Below are positions 1-5,435 of a stretch of 5,435 bases of DNA, piece by piece. This stretch comes from Phycisphaerae bacterium. Lineage in GTDB: Bacteria; Planctomycetota; Phycisphaerae; Tepidisphaerales; Tepidisphaeraceae. Under the pieces are notes generated by a model. It did no database searches. It saw nothing but the letters and a program-made list of their open reading frames with translations, and was not told where the DNA came from. How positions within the stretch are numbered: the first letter of the stretch is position 1; each line of letters opens with the position of its first letter. The translations under genes and the position numbers were made by a program. The stretch is from contig JACMJD010000057.1 in NCBI GenBank assembly GCA_014380825.1, positions 1 through 5,435 on the forward strand, in the 5' to 3' direction.

Positions 1-11
1 AGACTGCGGTC

Positions 12-299
12 ATGACCACCATTGGCATGCACTACGACGTGATCGAAGGGAAAGAGAACACGTTCGTCAAAGCGTTCCTGAACACGATCAACGTGATGAA
101 ATCGCTCCCGGGCCACCTCGAGACGCGGATGTTTGAGGACGTCGAGAAGAAGGGCAGCTACGTCATTCTCAGTCAGTGGCAAAACAAAGATGACTTCGAG
201 TCGTTCATTCATTCCGACGCATTCAAACAGACGGTCACGTGGGGAAAAGAGAACATCCTCAAAGGTCGGCCACAGCATAAAGTCTATTTGAATCAATGA
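12..299 (+). CDS. ABM-fold (antibiotic biosynthesis monooxygenase-like) small protein
   Basis: A 95-residue protein that looks like a single ABM domain (dimeric alpha/beta barrel, ferredoxin-like). The pattern is an N-terminal strand 'IGMHYDVIEGKE' (4-15), a helix (about 16-32), a 'PGHLETRMFEDV' segment (33-44), a strand 'SYVILSQW' (49-56) and then the helix 'DDFESFIHSDAFKQ' (60-73). The order strand, helix, PGH, SxW, DFxxFxxSxxF is typical of this family, which includes haem-degrading monooxygenases and quinol-type oxygenases. Many members have no assigned substrate, so no reaction can be given here; it is probably cytosolic, as no signal peptide is seen. The frame is open from base 3 and only 11 upstream bases are visible, without a Shine-Dalgarno sequence, so a slightly earlier start cannot be excluded. 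The length fits the family. The stop overlaps the next gene's start by ATGA (296-299), suggesting translational coupling. Confidence 0.82.
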   Translation: MTTIGMHYDVIEGKENTFVKAFLNTINVMKSLPGHLETRMFEDVEKKGSYVILSQWQNKDDFESFIHSDAFKQTVTWGKENILKGRPQHKVYLNQ

Positions 300-1138
300 T
301 GTTGTGCTGTTTGCTCATTCTGTTTTGCTTCGTCGAACCGTCGTCGGCGCCCGCGCCAGCACCGACGACGCAGCCGGATTATTTCTCGATGTCGCCGGAC
401 GAGTTCGCGCAGAGCGAGGCGGCCAACCGCGTGATCAACTTCGATCGTCCCGATCAAACGCTAATCAGCGCCGGCATCCTGCACGAGACGAACCGCTGGC
501 GAGCAAAAGAGGGATTGAAGCCGCTGATGCATCATCCGAAGGTGGACGATGCGGTGATGATTCATGTGAGAGACATGGTCGCCAAGAATTATCTCGCACA
601 TGAGGAGAAGGGCACCAAGACGCCGCAGCCGATCGATCGCGTGCGAGCGGTCGGGCTGATGCCGATCCTCGTCGCCGAGAACATCGGCACGGCATCGGGC
701 ATTCAATACAAAGGCGGCGAGCCTGTCTTTCCGCTACGGCAGTGGCGGCGCGAAGGATTGAGCTATAAAGAGAACGGCCCTGCCATTCCTCCGCACACGT
801 ATCGAACATTCACGGAAGTCGTAGTGAAGCAGTGGATCGATTCGCCAACGCATCGCGCAAACATCATGTTGCGCGATGCGAAATGTCTCGGCAGCGCAGG
901 GCTTCCTGCGAACTTGAAGGGACAGACGGAAGCCGAGTTCCATAAATTCTACACCGGCCAAGTGTTTTTCACGCCGTCGCGGTTTGCGAATGATCAGCCG
1001 CGTGATCGATCGAAGGGTAAGCGCCAGCGCGATCAGGACGATGCCGATCGCGACGCGCCGCGCGACGACGACGACAAACACGAGCCGGTTCCGCCGGACC
1101 CGATCGGCGAGGATCCCAAATCCGGCGGAGGAAATTAA
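296..1138 (+). CDS. Exported CAP/SCP-domain protein with charged C-terminal tail
   Basis: A 280-residue protein with a hydrophobic N-terminus (residues 2-13) and a likely signal-peptidase site near 'SAPA' (17-20). It is therefore probably secreted or periplasmic. The CAP (cysteine-rich secretory/antigen 5/PR-1) domain spans about 57-227. Visible elements are 'LHETNRWRAKEGLKPL' (62-77), 'YLAH' with His102, 'AENIG' with Glu128, Glu174, and 'WIDSPTHRANIM' (180-191) with His186, followed by 'FYTGQVFF' (218-225). The two His and two Glu match the usual CAP cavity tetrad. Bacterial CAP proteins are generally of unknown substrate, so the role is open. Oddities: about 42 residues lie between AENIG and the TEVVVKQW helix, where compact bacterial CAP domains have far fewer. 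The tail (233-280) is almost all charged, Pro and Gly. The signal region has no Lys or Arg before the hydrophobic core. An in-frame stop at 278-280 fixes the start at ATG 296 or the adjacent ATG 299; no Shine-Dalgarno is seen, and coupling to the upstream gene is likely. Confidence 0.85.
   Translation: MMLCCLLILFCFVEPSSAPAPAPTTQPDYFSMSPDEFAQSEAANRVINFDRPDQTLISAGILHETNRWRAKEGLKPLMHHPKVDDAVMIHVRDMVAKNYLAHEEKGTKTPQPIDRVRAVGLMPILVAENIGTASGIQYKGGEPVFPLRQWRREGLSYKENGPAIPPHTYRTFTEVVVKQWIDSPTHRANIMLRDAKCLGSAGLPANLKGQTEAEFHKFYTGQVFFTPSRFANDQPRDRSKGKRQRDQDDADRDAPRDDDDKHEPVPPDPIGEDPKSGGGN
1127..1131 (+). promoter_or_regulatory. Shine-Dalgarno site for pyrD
   Basis: GGAGG, inside the last codons of the CAP-protein gene, sits 11 nt before GTG 1143. 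It is one of few clear ribosome-binding sites in the window. Together with the match of the protein to the family N-terminus, it decides the pyrD start in favour of GTG 1143 over the upstream in-frame ATG at 984. The spacing is somewhat long. Confidence 0.55.
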
Positions 1139-1142
1139 AGCA

Positions 1143-2108
1143 GTGAGCGAGACGCCCGACCTGTCCGTCAATCTCGCCGGCCTGCGGTTGAGAAATGCGA
1201 CGATGACGTGTTCCGGCACGTGCGGCTACGCGTTCGAATACGCCGACTTCATGGACCTTTCGCAACTCGGCGCTTTCGTCACCAAATCAATTACGCGCGA
1301 AGAACGGAAGGGCAACGAGCCCGCGAGAATCGTCGAAACCCGCGCAGGCATGCTCAACGCGATCGGCTTGGCCAACGTCGGATTAAATCGCTTCCTGTCT
1401 GAAAAAGTTCCACTGATCAAAAAGATGCCGTGCCCGGTGATCGTGAACGTGGCCGGGCATTCGTACGACGACTACATCGAGACGTGCGCGGCCATGAACG
1501 GGCTCGATTGCATCGCGGGCGTGGAGCTCAACGTCTCGTGCCCAAATGTGAAGGACGGCCTGACATTCGGTACAAATCCCGCGCGACTCAAAGACCTGAC
1601 GCGACAGGTTAAGACCGTCCTGCCGAACAAGCCGCTGATCGTGAAGCTCTCGCCCAACGTAGAAGACATTGTCCTGACCGCCGCCGCCGCGATCGAGGGC
1701 GGCGCGCAGATCCTGTCGCTGGTCAACACGTTCACCGCGATGACGATCGACGTAAACAAGCGCCGCCCGCGCCTGGCAAATGTCACCGGCGGACTCTCCG
1801 GTCCGGCGATCAAACCGATCGCGCTTCACTTGGTCAGTCGCGTCTATCGAAACGTCGCGAAGGCCGCAAACGTGCCGCTGATTGGGATGGGCGGAATTCA
1901 AAACTGGCAAGACGCGGCCGAGTTCGTGCTCGCCGGCGCGAGCGCTGTCTCGACCGGCACCGCGCTCTTCGTCGACCCGGCGACGCCGAACAAAATCCTC
2001 GTCGGACTGCGTGAATATCTTGGGAAGCAGAAAGTGTCGCGCTTGAGCGATCTTGTAGGAACGCTGCAACTTCCCACCGACGAACCGCGCAAAGCGCCGT
2101 ATCCCTGA
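1143..2108 (+). CDS. pyrD: Dihydroorotate dehydrogenase, class 1B catalytic subunit
   Basis: A 321-residue FMN TIM-barrel enzyme oxidising dihydroorotate to orotate in de novo pyrimidine synthesis, in the cytosol. Class 1 features: catalytic-base Cys133 in 'ELNVSCPNVKDG' (128-139; the Cys base separates class 1 from the Ser of class 2), 'TKSIT' with Lys48, 'GMLNAIGL' (69-76) with Asn72, 'IVKLSPN' with Lys168, 'LVNT' with Asn195, 'GGLSGPAIKPIAL' (216-228), and 'GMGGI' plus 'GASAVSTGTALF' (265-276) for FMN phosphate binding. 'SCPNVK' and the overall length point to subclass 1B, whose NAD-linked form pairs with an Fe-S/FAD subunit, PyrK. No pyrK is in this window. The start is taken as GTG 1143, 4 nt after the previous stop and behind GGAGG. 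The same frame is open upstream to ATG 984, but that would add 53 Arg-rich residues encoded over the CAP gene and foreign to the family. Probably cotranscribed with the two genes before it. Confidence 0.95.
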   Translation: MSETPDLSVNLAGLRLRNATMTCSGTCGYAFEYADFMDLSQLGAFVTKSITREERKGNEPARIVETRAGMLNAIGLANVGLNRFLSEKVPLIKKMPCPVIVNVAGHSYDDYIETCAAMNGLDCIAGVELNVSCPNVKDGLTFGTNPARLKDLTRQVKTVLPNKPLIVKLSPNVEDIVLTAAAAIEGGAQILSLVNTFTAMTIDVNKRRPRLANVTGGLSGPAIKPIALHLVSRVYRNVAKAANVPLIGMGGIQNWQDAAEFVLAGASAVSTGTALFVDPATPNKILVGLREYLGKQKVSRLSDLVGTLQLPTDEPRKAPYP

Positions 2109-2125
2109 ACGCAAAATCAAATGCG

Positions 2126-2209
2126 GCCACGAAGGCACGAAGGGAATACAAAGAAATTCAATTTGAATTCTGCTTGGTTATTCCTTTGTGACCTTCGTGC
2201 CTTCGTGGC
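2126..2209. repeat. Intergenic inverted repeat built of CACGAAGG units
   Basis: Perfect 18-bp outer arms: GCCACGAAGGCACGAAGG at 2126-2143 and its exact reverse complement at 2192-2209. Each arm is itself two head-to-tail CACGAAGG 8-mers. The inner part pairs only partly (ACAAAG near 2148-2153 against CTTTGT near 2184-2189, with small bulges). The centre is an AT-rich palindrome, AATTCAA-T-TTGAATT, at 2155-2169. The element fills most of the 124-bp gap between the convergent pyrD and trpC genes. It could act as a two-way terminator or mRNA-end stabiliser, but neither side has a clean T-run. I believe similar elements are dispersed in some planctomycete and verrucomicrobial genomes. A REP/MITE-like dispersed repeat is the best description. 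Confidence 0.85.
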
Positions 2210-2232
2210 TGAATCCGCTCTTATTCTGCGTC

Positions 2233-3045
2233 TCACTCGACGAACATCTCCCTGATTTTCGCTGCGATATCATCCGCGCGCATCAAACTCTCGCCCACCA
2301 GCGCCGCGCGCACGCCTTCGCTTGCGAGCTTTCGCACATCGTCCTGGTCGTTAATCCCGCTCTCGCTGACCAGCACGTCTTTGTCTGCCACCAGATCCGC
2401 CATGCGCATCGTGGTGCCCAGGTCGGTCTTGAACGTTCGCAGGTCGCGGTTGTTGATGCCCAGCAGGCTGTAACTGCGATGCGGGAAGCCGATCACGTGA
2501 TCGCGCACGCGCATCAGGTTGTCCATGTCATGCACTTCGATCAGGCACGTGAGGTTCAGCTCGGTGGCCAGGATTTGCAGGTCGATCATCTCATCGGTTC
2601 GCAGGCACTCGGCGATCAGCAAAATCGCATCCGCGCCGGCAGCGCGGGATTCGTACACCTGATACGCGTCGATGATGAAATCCTTCCGCAGCACCGGCAG
2701 CTTGACGTTCGCTCGCACCAAATCGATGAATTCAATCTTTCCCTGAAACGAGGGCTCATCCGTCAGCACGCTGATCGCATCGGCGCCGGCGGCTTCGTAC
2801 GTCCTGGCGATCTTCACCGGATCGAAATCATCGCGAATCACGCCCGCGCTGGGCGACGCCTTTTTGATCTCGGCGATCAGATTCATGCGCTTGCCCTGCG
2901 GCTTTCGCGTGACGGCCGCGAAGAAGTTCCGGGGGCGGGGGAGCGATTCGATTTTCGATTTGAGTGAATCGACCGGCGCGCTCGCCTTGCGCTGTTCGAT
3001 TTCGTTCCGCTTGTATTCGAGAATTTGTTCGAGGCGCGTCTGCAT
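2233..3045 (-). CDS. trpC: Indole-3-glycerol-phosphate synthase
   Basis: A 270-residue TIM-barrel enzyme that closes the ring of 1-(o-carboxyphenylamino)-deoxyribulose 5-phosphate, with loss of CO2 and water, in tryptophan synthesis. All signature residues are present: Glu59 and Lys61 in 'LIAEIKKASPS' (56-66), the general-acid Lys121 in 'LRKDFI', Glu170 in 'LIEVHD', Asn198 in 'GINNRDL', and Glu228/Ser229 in 'SESGI', with 'ALVGESLM' (248-255) near the phosphate site. The length matches a stand-alone enzyme; there is no fused TrpF or TrpG domain. The start is placed at ATG 3045, giving the usual 'MQTRLEQILEYKRNEIEQRK' opening. The frame runs open to 3135, but the 30 extra residues are unlike the family and would overlap the divergent gene. 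No clear Shine-Dalgarno. No other trp genes are in view and no Trp-rich leader is visible in the 83-bp upstream gap, so regulation is not apparent. It converges on pyrD. Confidence 0.97.
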   Translation of the reverse strand: MQTRLEQILEYKRNEIEQRKASAPVDSLKSKIESLPRPRNFFAAVTRKPQGKRMNLIAEIKKASPSAGVIRDDFDPVKIARTYEAAGADAISVLTDEPSFQGKIEFIDLVRANVKLPVLRKDFIIDAYQVYESRAAGADAILLIAECLRTDEMIDLQILATELNLTCLIEVHDMDNLMRVRDHVIGFPHRSYSLLGINNRDLRTFKTDLGTTMRMADLVADKDVLVSESGINDQDDVRKLASEGVRAALVGESLMRADDIAAKIREMFVE

Positions 3046-3128
3046 GGCAAAGACAGGACACTGCTGGTTAGAATCACCCGCCGCTCCAGTTCGGCGCGCG
3101 GCGGGCCACTCTAAGACGGATCGAACGC
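3046..3128. promoter_or_regulatory. Divergent intergenic region, trpC / CPBP protease
   Basis: An 83-bp gap between two divergent starts, so any local promoters for both genes should lie here or inside the neighbouring coding ends. It holds a small GC dyad, CCCGCCG (3077-3083) with CGGCGGG (3099-3105), around a 15-nt loop. It also holds a TAGAAT hexamer at 3069-3074 (plus strand), five of six matches to a -10 box, but without a recognisable -35 at normal spacing. I call this a probable regulatory region on position only. Confidence 0.3.
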
Positions 3129-4085
3129 ATGTCAATCAGTATCGTCGCCGCCGCTGCTGCAACGACGATGACCACCCAACCCATGACCAGCCGCGGGGAA
3201 ATCTCGTTCGCGGCTATACTCTTAATGGTATCGCTGACGATCGCGTTCTTCGCCGGCGCATTTCGACGCGACAGCGTCTTGGGGCCGTTGCGGTTGGATG
3301 AATCCGATTCGCCTCTGCGGATGTTGTCGATCACATTTCTCGGGATCGCATTCTGGTTCGGCCTCGGCGGGATGTACCTGGCGCTGGTTCACGGCAACGA
3401 AATCACCGCGGCCCGACAGCGCAATCTCGAATTCACGCTTCCGCTCCGCGAGAACGTGATCGTCAATGTCGCGGCGACGGCGATCGCGCTGATCGCCGTG
3501 TTGCGCGCCGATCAGATCCTGCTGCGCGACGGGATCCGAAAACTGGGATTCACGCGACGTGATTTGCCGCCCGGGGTGGTCGCCGGATTTGTCGGCGCGG
3601 CGATCGCGATTCCACTGACGTTCGCGATGTCGATCTTCGTGACCAACCTGTGGTCGATCCTGAAGCTTCGCCCGCCGCAGGAACATCAGTTGATTCGGAT
3701 GCTGTTCGACGACCCCGATCAAATGGTGCGCTGGCTCGTGGTTGTCTCGGCCGTGATTGTCGCGCCGCTGTTTGAAGAGACGATTTTCCGCGGCCATATT
3801 CAAAGTCTGATCGCGCATACGATCCGCCGATACCGCGGGATGGCGCATCCGTTCGAGCCGATCGCCAGGTTCGATGCGCCGTGGATTCGCTGGCTCGCGA
3901 TCTGCGTGTCGGCTGCGTTGTTTGCGGTGATCCACGAGGCCGGCTGGATGATGCCGCCGCTGTTCGTCCTCGCGGTTTGCTTCGGCTACGTTTACGAACG
4001 CACGGGCAAATTGTGGGCGCCGATCCTAATGCACGCGCTGTTCAACGCCACGTCGATCACTCTGGCGCTCTTCACGCATACGTGA
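3129..4085 (+). CDS. CPBP-family intramembrane metalloprotease
   Basis: A 318-residue integral membrane protein of the CPBP (CAAX protease / bacteriocin-processing, formerly Abi) family. Several hydrophobic segments are visible: about 27-45, 66-87, 109-125, 149-172, 202-215, 255-268, 276-289 and 296-315. The conserved glutamate motif is 'EETIFRG' (216-222: EExxxR with Glu216, Glu217, Arg221). The second is 'FAVIH' (265-269: FxxxH with Phe265, His269), and the third is 'HALFN' (302-306: HxxxN with His302, Asn306). These residues form the metal and active site in Rce1-type proteases, so the protein is likely catalytically competent. Substrates of bacterial members are mostly unknown; roles include maturation of membrane or secreted peptides. 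Start uncertain: ATG 3129, 3168 or 3183 are all possible before the first membrane segment, and none has a good Shine-Dalgarno. The Ala/Thr-rich first 13 residues may not be translated. Confidence 0.9.
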   Translation: MSISIVAAAAATTMTTQPMTSRGEISFAAILLMVSLTIAFFAGAFRRDSVLGPLRLDESDSPLRMLSITFLGIAFWFGLGGMYLALVHGNEITAARQRNLEFTLPLRENVIVNVAATAIALIAVLRADQILLRDGIRKLGFTRRDLPPGVVAGFVGAAIAIPLTFAMSIFVTNLWSILKLRPPQEHQLIRMLFDDPDQMVRWLVVVSAVIVAPLFEETIFRGHIQSLIAHTIRRYRGMAHPFEPIARFDAPWIRWLAICVSAALFAVIHEAGWMMPPLFVLAVCFGYVYERTGKLWAPILMHALFNATSITLALFTHT

Positions 4086-4112
4086 TCTTCACTATGCTGG
4101 TGAAAACTTAGG

Positions 4113-4192
4113 TCCACGAATGAACACGAATGAACACGAATAAGATTCAACGTTTCGCATTTCGTTCGTGTCCATTCGTGTTCATTCGTGGA
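4113..4192. repeat. Long inverted repeat built of CACGAATGAA units, upstream of tyrS
   Basis: Arms at 4113-4140 and 4165-4192 pair at 27 of 28 positions, with one A/C mismatch (4133/4172) and a 24-nt loop. The outer 20 positions (4113-4132 with 4173-4192) are perfect. The left arm is a run of the 10-mer CACGAATGAA: two full copies at 4116-4135 and a partial third (CACGAAT, 4135-4141). The element fills most of the gap between the CPBP protease stop and the tyrS start. Its right arm ends 16 nt before ATG 4209 and covers the alternative GTG at 4188. It may terminate or stabilise the upstream transcript, or mask tyrS translation. It does not look like a T-box, as there is no AGGGTGGNACCGCG-type antiterminator. 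A dispersed repeat is the likeliest identity. Confidence 0.88.
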
Positions 4193-4212
4193 TGAAAATG
4201 GTTTTCCTATGA
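4192..4212 (+). other. Possible six-codon leader ORF overlapping tyrS start
   Basis: ATG 4192 opens a short frame, MKMVFL, whose TGA stop (4210-4212) overlaps the tyrS ATG (4209-4211) in an ATGA junction. Such a frame could feed ribosomes into tyrS by reinitiation, as tyrS has no visible Shine-Dalgarno of its own. Nothing in the peptide suggests a sensing role (no Tyr codon) and it may be chance, since its ATG lies at the edge of the repeat. Confidence 0.15.
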
Positions 4213-5408
4213 TCTCGATCGACGAACAAATCCGAATTCTCGGCCGGCGCTGCGATCAGATTCTCAGCGTGGATGATCTGCGCAAAAAGCTGGAGCGCAG
4301 CCAGAAGTCCGGCAAGCCGCTGCGCGTCAAACTGGGATTAGATCCTACGGCGCCGGACGTCACGCTCGGCCATTGCGTGCCGCTGAAGGTCGTGCGGCAG
4401 TTTCAGGAGTGGGGCCACAAAGCGGTGCTGATTATCGGCGATTACACCGCGCGCGTGGGCGATCCTTCCGGGCGAAACGAAATGCGCCCGGTTCTTTCCG
4501 GCGAACAGATCGACGCGAACGCAAAGACGTACGTTGCACAGCTCGGCAAGGTGCTGATGACCGATCCTGAGCATCTCGAAGTTCGATTTAACGGCGAATG
4601 GCTCGCGAAGATGAACCTCGTCGACTTGATTCGTCTGGCATCGCGAAAGTCAGTCGCACAGTTGCTCCATCGCGATGATTTCGCCAAGCGCATGGCAGCG
4701 CATGTCGACATCCGTCTGCACGAAATGCTCTACCCACTGCTGCAAGGTTGGGACAGCGTGATGATCGACGCCGACGTCGAGATGGGCGGCTTGGATCAGC
4801 TCGTGAACAATCTCGTTGGCCGCGAGTTTCAGCAGAGTGATGGGAAGGAAGGCCAGGTTGTGATCGTCACGCCACTGCTGGTCGGCACGGACGGCGCGAT
4901 CAAGATGAGCAAGAGCAAGGGCAACTACATTGCCGTGACCGATCCGCCTGCGGGGCAGAACGGAATCTTCGGCAAGGTAATGAGCCTGCCGGACAGCGTG
5001 ATGGAGATGTACTACACGCTGCTGACCGATCTGCCGATGGACGATGTGAAAAAGAAAATCGCCGAAAAACCGCGCGACGCCAAGATCGCGCTGGCCAAGC
5101 ACATCATCGCCTGGCTGCACAGCCCACAAGAAGCGGACGCGGCCGAGGCGGAGTTTATCAAGGTCTTCAGCAAAAAAGAAGTCCCCGAGGAAATGCCCGA
5201 ATTCACCGTCGGCCCGGGCCCGCATAAAGTCCCGCCGCTGATCGTCACTGCAAAGCTGGCGGCGTCGAACAGCGAAGCGATCCGAAAAATCCGCGAAGGG
5301 GCGGTGAGCTTAGATGGTCAGAAAGTTGGCGACGACAAGAAGGAAGTGTCGATCGACAGGCCGACCGTGCTGAAGCTGGGGCGGAAGTTCGCGAGACTGA
5401 AGCCGTGA
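4209..5408 (+). CDS. tyrS: Tyrosyl-tRNA synthetase
   Basis: A class I aminoacyl-tRNA synthetase of 399 residues that charges tRNA-Tyr in the cytosol. The Rossmann catalytic domain covers about 35-240. It shows 'GLDPTAPDVTLGH' (43-55, HIGH region), 'GDYTARVGDPSGR' (77-89), and 'YPLLQGWD' with Tyr175, Gln179 and Asp182, which line the tyrosine pocket. 'GGLDQLVN' (193-200) and an intact 'KMSKS' (232-236) follow. An S4-like RNA-binding domain forms the C-terminus (about 343-399, 'IRKIREGAVSLDGQKV'). The length and the 'DPTAPD' signature fit the roughly 400-residue TyrS subgroup. Odd point: the first His of HIGH is Thr52, while the second (His55) is kept. ATG 4209 is chosen because it gives the normal family N-terminus; GTG 4188 would start inside the repeat arm and add seven residues. 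No Shine-Dalgarno is evident. The gene is probably transcribed separately from, or by read-through of, the CPBP gene. Confidence 0.96.
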   Translation: MISIDEQIRILGRRCDQILSVDDLRKKLERSQKSGKPLRVKLGLDPTAPDVTLGHCVPLKVVRQFQEWGHKAVLIIGDYTARVGDPSGRNEMRPVLSGEQIDANAKTYVAQLGKVLMTDPEHLEVRFNGEWLAKMNLVDLIRLASRKSVAQLLHRDDFAKRMAAHVDIRLHEMLYPLLQGWDSVMIDADVEMGGLDQLVNNLVGREFQQSDGKEGQVVIVTPLLVGTDGAIKMSKSKGNYIAVTDPPAGQNGIFGKVMSLPDSVMEMYYTLLTDLPMDDVKKKIAEKPRDAKIALAKHIIAWLHSPQEADAAEAEFIKVFSKKEVPEEMPEFTVGPGPHKVPPLIVTAKLAASNSEAIRKIREGAVSLDGQKVGDDKKEVSIDRPTVLKLGRKFARLKP

Positions 5409-5415
5409 CGAGATT

Positions 5416-5431
5416 ACAAGGTGACAAGGTG
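5416..5431 (+). repeat. Tandem ACAAGGTG repeat, cut by window end
   Basis: Two exact head-to-tail copies of the 8-mer ACAAGGTG (5416-5423, 5424-5431) begin 8 nt after the tyrS stop, followed by AAGG at the edge. The design (short tandem units right after a gene) is the same as in the left arms of the two complete inverted repeats in this window, so a complementary CACCTTGT arm may follow downstream. That is inference; only the tandem copies are seen. Confidence 0.5.
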
Positions 5432-5435
5432 AAGG

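Noticed and set aside
308..331. Lipoprotein signal (lipobox) at Cys11 of the CAP protein
   Set aside because: The residue before the Cys is Phe, not Gly/Ala/Ser, so the lipobox rule is not met; ordinary signal peptidase cleavage near SAPA fits better.
984..1142. Upstream extension of pyrD from ATG 984
   Set aside because: The extra 53 residues are Arg/Thr-rich, overlap the CAP gene in another frame and do not resemble the family N-terminus; GTG 1143 has GGAGG before it.
1383..2138. 251-codon open frame on the minus strand
   Set aside because: It is fully antisense to pyrD, which has clear family motifs; the translation is Arg-rich without domain features, as expected of a shadow frame in GC-rich DNA.
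2188..2967. 259-codon open frame on the plus strand
   Set aside because: It is antisense to trpC, whose catalytic residues are all present; the translation is His/Gln/Arg-rich and begins inside the intergenic repeat.
3222..3935. 237-codon minus-strand frame
   Set aside because: Antisense to the CPBP protease; an Arg/Asp/Gln-rich shadow with no recognisable fold.
4114..4141. CRISPR array from the repeated CACGAATGAA unit
   Set aside because: The units are 10 nt, contiguous and without spacers, and they pair with an inverted arm; no cas gene is present.
4188..4208. GTG 4188 as the tyrS start
   Set aside because: It lies inside the arm of a repeat element and adds seven residues not typical of TyrS; ATG 4209 gives the expected N-terminus.
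4086..4208. T-box riboswitch ahead of tyrS
   Set aside because: The gap is too short and holds neither the conserved T-box sequence nor an antiterminator/terminator pair; the stem is explained by the repeat.
4650..5225. 191-codon minus-strand frame
   Set aside because: Antisense to tyrS, with no motif; shadow frame.

Overview
This is a gene-dense bacterial chromosomal segment with six protein genes, all with recognisable folds or functions, separated by short gaps. Three of the gaps or edges carry short repeat elements. GC-rich third positions, a mostly Shine-Dalgarno-poor set of starts, and intergenic dyads of the 'CCACGAATGAACACGAATG' and 'CCACGAAGGCACGAAGG' kind suggest an environmental bacterium. 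I recall such dyads from Planctomycetota and Verrucomicrobiota genomes, so a planctomycete (for example a Phycisphaerae-like lineage) is my best guess. No marker gene here proves it.

Layout: (1) 12-2108, plus strand: a tightly packed three-gene run. It starts with a small ABM-fold (antibiotic biosynthesis monooxygenase-like) protein, which overlaps by ATGA an exported CAP/SCP-domain protein. That gene is followed 4 nt later by a class 1B dihydroorotate dehydrogenase (pyrD) starting at GTG 1143. (2) 2109-2232: a convergent intergenic gap that is mostly one imperfect hairpin with 18-bp perfect outer arms. (3) 2233-3045, minus strand: trpC, indole-3-glycerol-phosphate synthase, with all expected catalytic residues. 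(4) 3046-3128: a short divergent gap. (5) 3129-4085, plus strand: a CPBP (CAAX protease/bacteriocin-processing) intramembrane metalloprotease. (6) 4086-4208: a gap dominated by a second, unrelated 28-bp-arm hairpin. (7) 4209-5408, plus strand: tyrS, tyrosyl-tRNA synthetase. (8) 5409-5435: the start of a third short-unit tandem repeat, cut by the window edge.

Functionally this is mainly housekeeping: pyrimidine synthesis, tryptophan synthesis and tRNA charging, plus two envelope or exported proteins of unknown substrate. The genes do not form one pathway. I see no phage, CRISPR, toxin-antitoxin or defence cassette. The points most worth a second look are the three short-unit repeat elements at gene borders, the loss of the first histidine of the HIGH signature in TyrS (Thr in its place), and the unusual CAP protein with a long internal insert and a highly charged tail.
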